NCBI GenBank assembly: GCA_000432175.1
Contig: HF989415.1
Coordinates: 1 to 9,936, forward strand
Direction: 5' to 3'
Source: Eubacterium sp. CAG:786
Lineage (GTDB): Bacteria > Bacillota > Clostridia > Oscillospirales > Ruminococcaceae
DNA: 9,936 bases
Shown one piece after another: positions 6,502-9,936 of the stretch. The stretch's first letter is position 1, and the number at the start of each line of letters is the position of its first letter. The translations under genes and the position numbers were made by a program. The notes beneath the pieces are model-generated. The model saw nothing but the letters and a program-made list of their open reading frames with translations, did not search any database and was not told where the DNA came from.

Positions 6502-8115
6502 TTAACTCAGGTGGTTGTAGCCGCCCTTTCTGATTATCTTTGCGTAATTCTTGTATGAGAGGTTCAGGTCAACATAGCCGTCGATACCCGATACGATACC
6601 CTTGCAGCTGTACTGCCACATTCCGAATTCACCCTTGTATGTGGGGACTGTATTCCACTGCGCCAGCCAGACCTCATATCCGGAAAGCTGCGACATGTCG
6701 AGATACTGCGTCAGCCAGGTCTTGTTGGAATACAGCATCGCGTAATACCCCGCTGCATTCACTTCGTCCAGGAATGCCTTGACGATCTTTGTGACCGTAT
6801 TTTTGCCCAGCCGCGCCTGGCTCTGTTCTTCTATATCCAGAACCACCGGGTAGGTTATCTTGTAAGGAGAAATGGTCTTGATAAAGAACTTGGCTTCCTT
6901 CTTCGCGTCGGAAACTGTATGCGCATAAAGGTAGTGATATACACCGACGTTCAGCCCTGCCTTTGTTGCCTCCGTCACGTTATACTGGAACGTGGTGTCC
7001 TCAGCAGACGGGCGCTTGTCGCTCACGGGGCCTCTCGACGAGCGCAGCATCGCAAATCCCACGCCGGAAGCCTTGACCTTAGCCCAGTCAACAGCGCCCT
7101 GCGCATAGGAAACGTCGATGCCCTTTATTCCCTCGTCGGTTACGTCCTCCTCGCTGCCGTCGCCATCGGGTATCGGCGTGGACGGGTCCCTGTGACGGTA
7201 ATCTATCAGCCTGCTGCTCTTGGAAACCGAGAACTTCGCAGCCTTGGACTTGTAATAGCGCACCGTGCGCTCAAACACGAAAACACCGCTGTTTACGAGG
7301 TTTCCCGTCAGCGAGAAGTAACCTGCCTGGGTAGTACGGCCATTTATCGTCACCGCAAAGTAACCGCCGCAGATAAGACGTCCCGTTTCCGGGGTCTGAA
7401 AGTCGCCCGTGACCTTGACTTTTGAACTTGTGGTGAATGTGGTCTCACCGTAATTCAGCAGAATACCGGTCTTGTAGATGTTCACAATGCCGGAGACTGC
7501 TATATTGCCAGTGCTGCGGTTTATAAGGTCGCCCGCCGCCTTGACGGTGCTGCTGACGCTCCCCTTAAAGGAACCGTAGTTCTCAACGCCGCCTTTTTCA
7601 TAAATAGTCAGCGTGCCGGAGTTCATCAGTTCCGCTTCCGGCTCGATGGTGATTATACCGCGCACGTTGAACGTGCGGTTCTTGTAAATCACAAGCTGAG
7701 CGCCGTTCCTGATTATCAGACGGCTTTCCTTGGGCACTGTGAAATTCCCCCTGGGGGCTAACTTTCCGTCTATGTAGTAGTTCGTGCCGGAAACCATCTT
7801 CGTCTTGCCGTCCCACTGGGTGTACGTGCTTATGTCGATCTCCGTGTACTGCTCGTCCGCAACGTCCAGCCCGCTGCCGCTTTTGTTCTTCTCGTTGTCG
7901 CCCTCGTCGGGGTCAACGATGGTGGTTTCGGTGGTATTACCGGTGTCGATGACGGTGGTTTCTCCGCTGTCGGAACTCCCCGGGTCAATGACAGACGTTT
8001 CAGTGCTTGGGTCAACCGCAAGGCTGGCTCCACCCTCCGCAAATGCCGAAAGGGTAGTCCCTGCCAGCATGACCGCGCATAACGCCGCCGCTGCCGCTCT
8101 CTTAAAAAAAGTCAT
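6502..8115 (-). CDS. Secreted GH25 lysozyme with N-terminal beta-solenoid-like region
   Basis: I choose the ATG at 8113-8115 (537 residues) because GGAG lies 7 bases before it and a textbook signal peptide follows (MTFFKR, hydrophobic core, AFA-EGG near residue 27); the frame is open to an ATG 18 codons earlier, which would spoil the signal. After the signal comes an acidic Ser/Thr linker (30-82) with three imperfect copies of ET(T/S)-V/I-D units. A region of about 110-305 follows, rich in G-x-hydrophobic and N-x-G turns, that looks like a beta-solenoid. The C-terminal GH25 domain (about 330-530) has the muramidase acids D334 (GIDVS) and D427-I-E429, plus a terminal GYVDLN. It should cut the beta-1,4 MurNAc-GlcNAc bond outside the cell. 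The solenoid may bind wall or surface glycans (inference). It is divergent from the PdaB-like deacetylase, another peptidoglycan-modifying enzyme. Confidence 0.92.
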   Translation of the reverse strand: MTFFKRAAAAALCAVMLAGTTLSAFAEGGASLAVDPSTETSVIDPGSSDSGETTVIDTGNTTETTIVDPDEGDNEKNKSGSGLDVADEQYTEIDISTYTQWDGKTKMVSGTNYYIDGKLAPRGNFTVPKESRLIIRNGAQLVIYKNRTFNVRGIITIEPEAELMNSGTLTIYEKGGVENYGSFKGSVSSTVKAAGDLINRSTGNIAVSGIVNIYKTGILLNYGETTFTTSSKVKVTGDFQTPETGRLICGGYFAVTINGRTTQAGYFSLTGNLVNSGVFVFERTVRYYKSKAAKFSVSKSSRLIDYRHRDPSTPIPDGDGSEEDVTDEGIKGIDVSYAQGAVDWAKVKASGVGFAMLRSSRGPVSDKRPSAEDTTFQYNVTEATKAGLNVGVYHYLYAHTVSDAKKEAKFFIKTISPYKITYPVVLDIEEQSQARLGKNTVTKIVKAFLDEVNAAGYYAMLYSNKTWLTQYLDMSQLSGYEVWLAQWNTVPTYKGEFGMWQYSCKGIVSGIDGYVDLNLSYKNYAKIIRKGGYNHLS

Positions 8116-8198
8116 GTTATCACTCCAATGTTGTCGTGCCTGTGCGAAATCAGTTTGGCGCCATTCCACTGACGCGGTTTCGCAAGAAATATTCTCCT

Positions 8199-8232
8199 AT
8201 TATATTGTTACATATTTTTTGTGATTTGTCAA
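8199..8232 (-). promoter_or_regulatory. Probable promoter region of the GH25 gene
   Basis: On the minus strand a perfect TTGACA (8227-8232) is followed after 17 bases by AACAAT (8204-8209) preceded by TGT, an extended -10 form. A perfect TATAAT overlaps it at 8199-8204, but lies 22 bases from the -35 box. Either may be used. The leader to the start codon would be about 85 bases. Confidence 0.55.
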
Positions 8233-8357
8233 ATGTTTTTTGCGATTTTGTGCAGGAAATTTTACCCGTACGCGAAATTCATAGAATATCTTGAAACGAC
8301 TGATTAAAGGCACGCTCGCCTGAACGGACTGATTTTGTTTTATTCAGTGTTTCTCTG

Positions 8358-8386
8358 TAATATTTGTCCCGCGCGCGGCATAATCT
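8358..8386 (+). promoter_or_regulatory. Sigma-E-like (mother-cell) promoter upstream of the pdaB-like gene
   Basis: TAATATT (8358-8364) matches the Bacillus sigma-E -35 consensus KMATATT at all seven positions. After 14 bases, CATAATCT (8379-8386) matches CATACAMT at six of eight. Both the sequence and the spacing fit sigma-E. A GC palindrome, CCGCGCGCGG (8369-8378), fills most of the spacer. No sigma-A promoter of similar quality is seen before the gene. The assignment uses the Bacillus consensus and is an inference for this organism. Confidence 0.5.
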
Positions 8387-8417
8387 CATACAAAAACAAG
8401 CTATAGGAGGGCATATC

Positions 8418-9059
8418 ATGCGAATGATAACACTTACAAAAAAGAAGATAAAACGGCTGACCCTTGCAGGCGCACTGACTGCAGCAGCAGTCGCGGTGGG
8501 AATAGGCGCGGTGCTGACATCGGTAGGCACCCAGGCAACCGAAAGGCTGCTGCCGATATACTGCGTCGAACGCGGGGACAAAAAAATCTCCCTGACGTTC
8601 GATGTCGCCTGGGAAAACTCGAACACGCAGGAGCTCATCGACACTCTGGGCGAATACGACGCCCGCGCGACTTTCTTTGTCACCGGGGACTGGTGCGACA
8701 GATACCCCGAGGACGTTAAAATGTTTGCGGACGCCGGGCACGAGATACAGAACCACTCCGACCAGCACCCGCACGTAAAGGGCGCGAATGTAAACGAGCT
8801 TATCTCCGACACAAAGGCTGCTTCGCTGAAGATAAAGGACATCACCGGCAAGGAACCCACCCTTTACCGCGCGCCCTACGGCGAATACGACAACTCGCTG
8901 ATAACCACCGTGCAGGGCATGGGCATGAACGTTATCCAGTGGGACGTTGAAGCGCTCGATATAGATGGAAAACCGCTCCCGGAGCCAGTTCACGGCTTGT
9001 GGAGCGGTTTTTTAAAATACACAAAAGGCAGGAGCATTCACGCTCCTGCCTTACATTGA
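8418..9059 (+). CDS. pdaB: PdaB-family sporulation polysaccharide deacetylase, 3' end cut off at an element junction
   Basis: The ATG at 8418 is preceded by AGGAGG (8405-8410, 7-base spacer); a GTG start 54 bases upstream is unlikely. The 213-residue frame has a basic N-terminus, one hydrophobic segment (about 14-36) and a NodB deacetylase domain from about residue 46. The IYCVERGDKKISLTFDVAW start is PdaB-like: motif 1 is TFDVAW (D62), motif 2 is H113-SDQ-H117 and motif 3 is RAPYG (151-155). WDVEALD (175-181) is the fourth motif, after which family members normally go on about 55-60 residues to a catalytic Leu-x-His. Here resemblance stops at codon 181 (8958-8960) and 32 unrelated residues follow, running through a hairpin. 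In Bacillus, PdaB acts late in sporulation. In its present form the product lacks the last catalytic motif and is probably inactive unless the gene is rejoined. Confidence 0.85.
   Translation: MRMITLTKKKIKRLTLAGALTAAAVAVGIGAVLTSVGTQATERLLPIYCVERGDKKISLTFDVAWENSNTQELIDTLGEYDARATFFVTGDWCDRYPEDVKMFADAGHEIQNHSDQHPHVKGANVNELISDTKAASLKIKDITGKEPTLYRAPYGEYDNSLITTVQGMGMNVIQWDVEALDIDGKPLPEPVHGLWSGFLKYTKGRSIHAPALH
8969..9013. terminator. Long hairpin just inside the element junction
   Basis: AAAACCGCTCC (8969-8979) and GGAGCGGTTTT (9001-9011) form a perfect 11-bp outer stem, with an inner 4-bp AGCC/GGCT stem (8983-8986, 8994-8997), followed by more T (to 9013). It would end transcription entering from the truncated pdaB-like gene and could insulate the element. 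Its closeness to the junction means it may also overlap the recombinase attachment site. Confidence 0.55.
9019..9052 (-). terminator. Intrinsic terminator of the serine recombinase gene
   Basis: AAGGCAGGAGC (9025-9035) and GCTCCTGCCTT (9042-9052) form a perfect 11-bp stem with a 6-base loop. On the minus strand it is followed by TTTTGTGTATTTT and lies 20 bases after the recombinase stop codon. Confidence 0.75.
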
Positions 9060-9072
9060 TGTCTGCCCTTTC

Positions 9073-9936
9073 TCAGAACTTCCACCGTATCTCCACCCTG
9101 TCCTCCCACAGCAGTACTTTCCCGATGAACTCCCCCGCTATCTGCCGCTGGACGCTCACCGGCATTTCAGCGAACCTGTCCAGCATCGGAATTACCTCTT
9201 CATAGGACTGCCGCGGCTTGCTGCCGCAAAGCTTGTCCAGCTCAGACTGAATGCTGTCCCGCTCTGAAATCAGTTTGCCGAGCCGCTCTTCAAGCACCTT
9301 TCCGATGGCTTCCGTCGTCTGCGTGATTTTGTCAACGAGGTTGTCTATCTGGGAATTCAGCGTTTCAAGCTGCATTTTCAGCTTGTTTGCTTTCGGCGTG
9401 GACTGCGGCTTTCCGTTCGGGTGTAATCCACGTATCTCGTCGAACTTCTTCACCAGCTCGGAATACACAGCCCGCTCGACTGCCGCTATCTCCGGCTTGC
9501 CGCTTATTCCCTCGCAGACCGAGTGGTTCGCCTTGCCGGAGCAGTAAAAGTACCTGCCGCCCATGACGCGCATTGCATAGCCGCACTTCCCGCATTTCAG
9601 CAGCCCGGTGAGCCAGGAATACGTCCCGCTCCTGCCCTTTTTCACCTGCGTGTTCCCGTCAAGCTTGCGCTGTACGTCGAGCCACTGTTCAGCCGTGATC
9701 ACGCCCTCGTGAAGCCCCAGCGACAGCACATGGTCGTGCACGTTGGTGTACTTTCGCTCGTTCGCCCCACGCTTTCCGTAGAGGAAGCAGCCGCGTTCCC
9801 CCGTGAAATCCGCAGCGGGGTTGGAAATACGCGCGCCTTTCTCCTTGAAATAGCGGTAGACCTCCATGTCCGCGCGGACATACACCGGGCTTCTCAGCAG
9901 GCGCGAAAGCTTGCTGCTGTCCCACAAAGTCCCCGC
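9073..9936 (-). CDS. Large serine recombinase / site-specific integrase, C-terminal part (5' end outside window)
   Basis: The frame is open to the right edge, giving 287 C-terminal residues; the TTG at 9925-9927 is internal, not a start. Visible in order are the end of the recombinase DNA-binding domain (SSKLSRLLRSPVYV), a zinc ribbon with CGKCGYAM and two later cysteines (YFYC...SVC), a coiled coil (about KANKLKMQLETL to SELDKL) and the usual basic C-terminal strand ending EIRWKF. This is the phage/ICE/TnpX-type large serine recombinase layout; the catalytic resolvase domain with the active serine should lie beyond the window. The enzyme cuts and rejoins attP and attB with a two-base crossover and needs a directionality factor to excise. 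It converges on the interrupted deacetylase gene, so it is the likely agent of that insertion. The zinc ribbon and coiled coil look intact. Confidence 0.93.
   Translation of the reverse strand, partial: AGTLWDSSKLSRLLRSPVYVRADMEVYRYFKEKGARISNPAADFTGERGCFLYGKRGANERKYTNVHDHVLSLGLHEGVITAEQWLDVQRKLDGNTQVKKGRSGTYSWLTGLLKCGKCGYAMRVMGGRYFYCSGKANHSVCEGISGKPEIAAVERAVYSELVKKFDEIRGLHPNGKPQSTPKANKLKMQLETLNSQIDNLVDKITQTTEAIGKVLEERLGKLISERDSIQSELDKLCGSKPRQSYEEVIPMLDRFAEMPVSVQRQIAGEFIGKVLLWEDRVEIRWKF

Larger units (their letters stand above)
8961..9936. mobile_element. One end of an integrated element (serine-recombinase type); continues past window
   Basis: From about 8961 the sequence no longer encodes the deacetylase. 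It contains two hairpins and then a large serine recombinase reading towards the junction. A recombinase gene next to a point where a conserved gene is cut in frame is the usual picture at attL/attR of prophages and integrative elements. The left limit is inferred from protein similarity and could be off by tens of bases. The other end and the att core cannot be seen here. Confidence 0.7.

Noticed and set aside
8116..8169. Upstream ATG start of the GH25 gene at 8169
   Set aside because: It would add 18 polar residues before a perfect signal peptide, and the GGAG ribosome binding site lies inside this extension, 7 bases from the ATG at 8115.
8387..8394. CATACAAA as sigma-E -10 box
   Set aside because: It matches the consensus well (7/8), but lies 22 bases from TAATATT, too far; CATAATCT at 14 bases fits the spacing.
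8364..8417. Upstream start of the deacetylase gene at 8364
   Set aside because: No ribosome binding site, and it would overlap the sigma-E-like promoter; the ATG at 8418 has AGGAGG at the right distance.
9925..9927. TTG as start of the serine recombinase
   Set aside because: The frame stays open to the window edge, and the residues before it continue the recombinase domain; the N-terminal catalytic domain must lie outside.
1..9936. CRISPR array, tRNA or rRNA genes, IS elements with terminal repeats
   Set aside because: No regularly spaced repeats, no tRNA-like cloverleaf and no transposase were seen on either strand by eye.

Overview
The window looks like chromosomal DNA of a spore-forming, carbohydrate-degrading member of the Clostridia, most likely an Oscillospirales/Ruminococcaceae-type gut bacterium. 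This rests on Firmicutes-style ribosome binding sites (AGGAGG), sigma-A promoters, a PdaB-family sporulation deacetylase, a SpoIIQ-like M23 peptidase, an intracellular GH43 xylosidase and moderately GC-rich genes. The species assignment is inference; there is no rRNA or tRNA gene to fix it.

Layout, left to right. Positions 1-1247 hold the 3' end of an unrecognised gene, translationally coupled to a DUF6339-like gene and closed by a hairpin terminator. A 360-base gap (1248-1607) carries that terminator, a repeat-rich and hairpin-rich stretch of unknown nature, and a promoter. Next come a GH43 beta-xylosidase/arabinofuranosidase (1608-3086, +), a D-aminoacyl-tRNA deacylase dtd (3120-3554, -) and an M23 membrane-anchored peptidase (3628-4341, -). 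The dtd gene has a perfect-consensus promoter whose -35 box contains the stop codon of the peptidase gene, and a 27-bp palindrome covers its start of transcription. A divergent AT-rich spacer then leads to a Na+/phosphate cotransporter-family protein with a PhoU tail (4655-6421, +). Convergent terminators separate it from a secreted GH25 lysozyme with a beta-solenoid-like N-terminal region (6502-8115, -).

The most notable part is the right end. A PdaB-family polysaccharide deacetylase gene (start 8418, +) has a sigma-E-like promoter and an intact N-terminal two thirds. It stops resembling the family at about position 8960, just before the last catalytic motif. Beyond that point lie two strong hairpins and, convergent to it, the C-terminal half of a large serine recombinase (9073-9936, -, running off the window). 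The simplest reading is that this is one end of an integrated element (prophage, integrative element or skin-like element) that has split a sporulation gene. The recombinase beside the junction is the expected enzyme for insertion and possibly excision. Whether the gene is rebuilt during sporulation, as happens with sigK/skin and spsM/SP-beta in Bacillus, cannot be decided from this window but is testable.

Functionally, the peptidase, GH25 lysozyme and deacetylase all point to cell-envelope or spore-cortex work. The xylosidase and transporter are ordinary metabolism genes.
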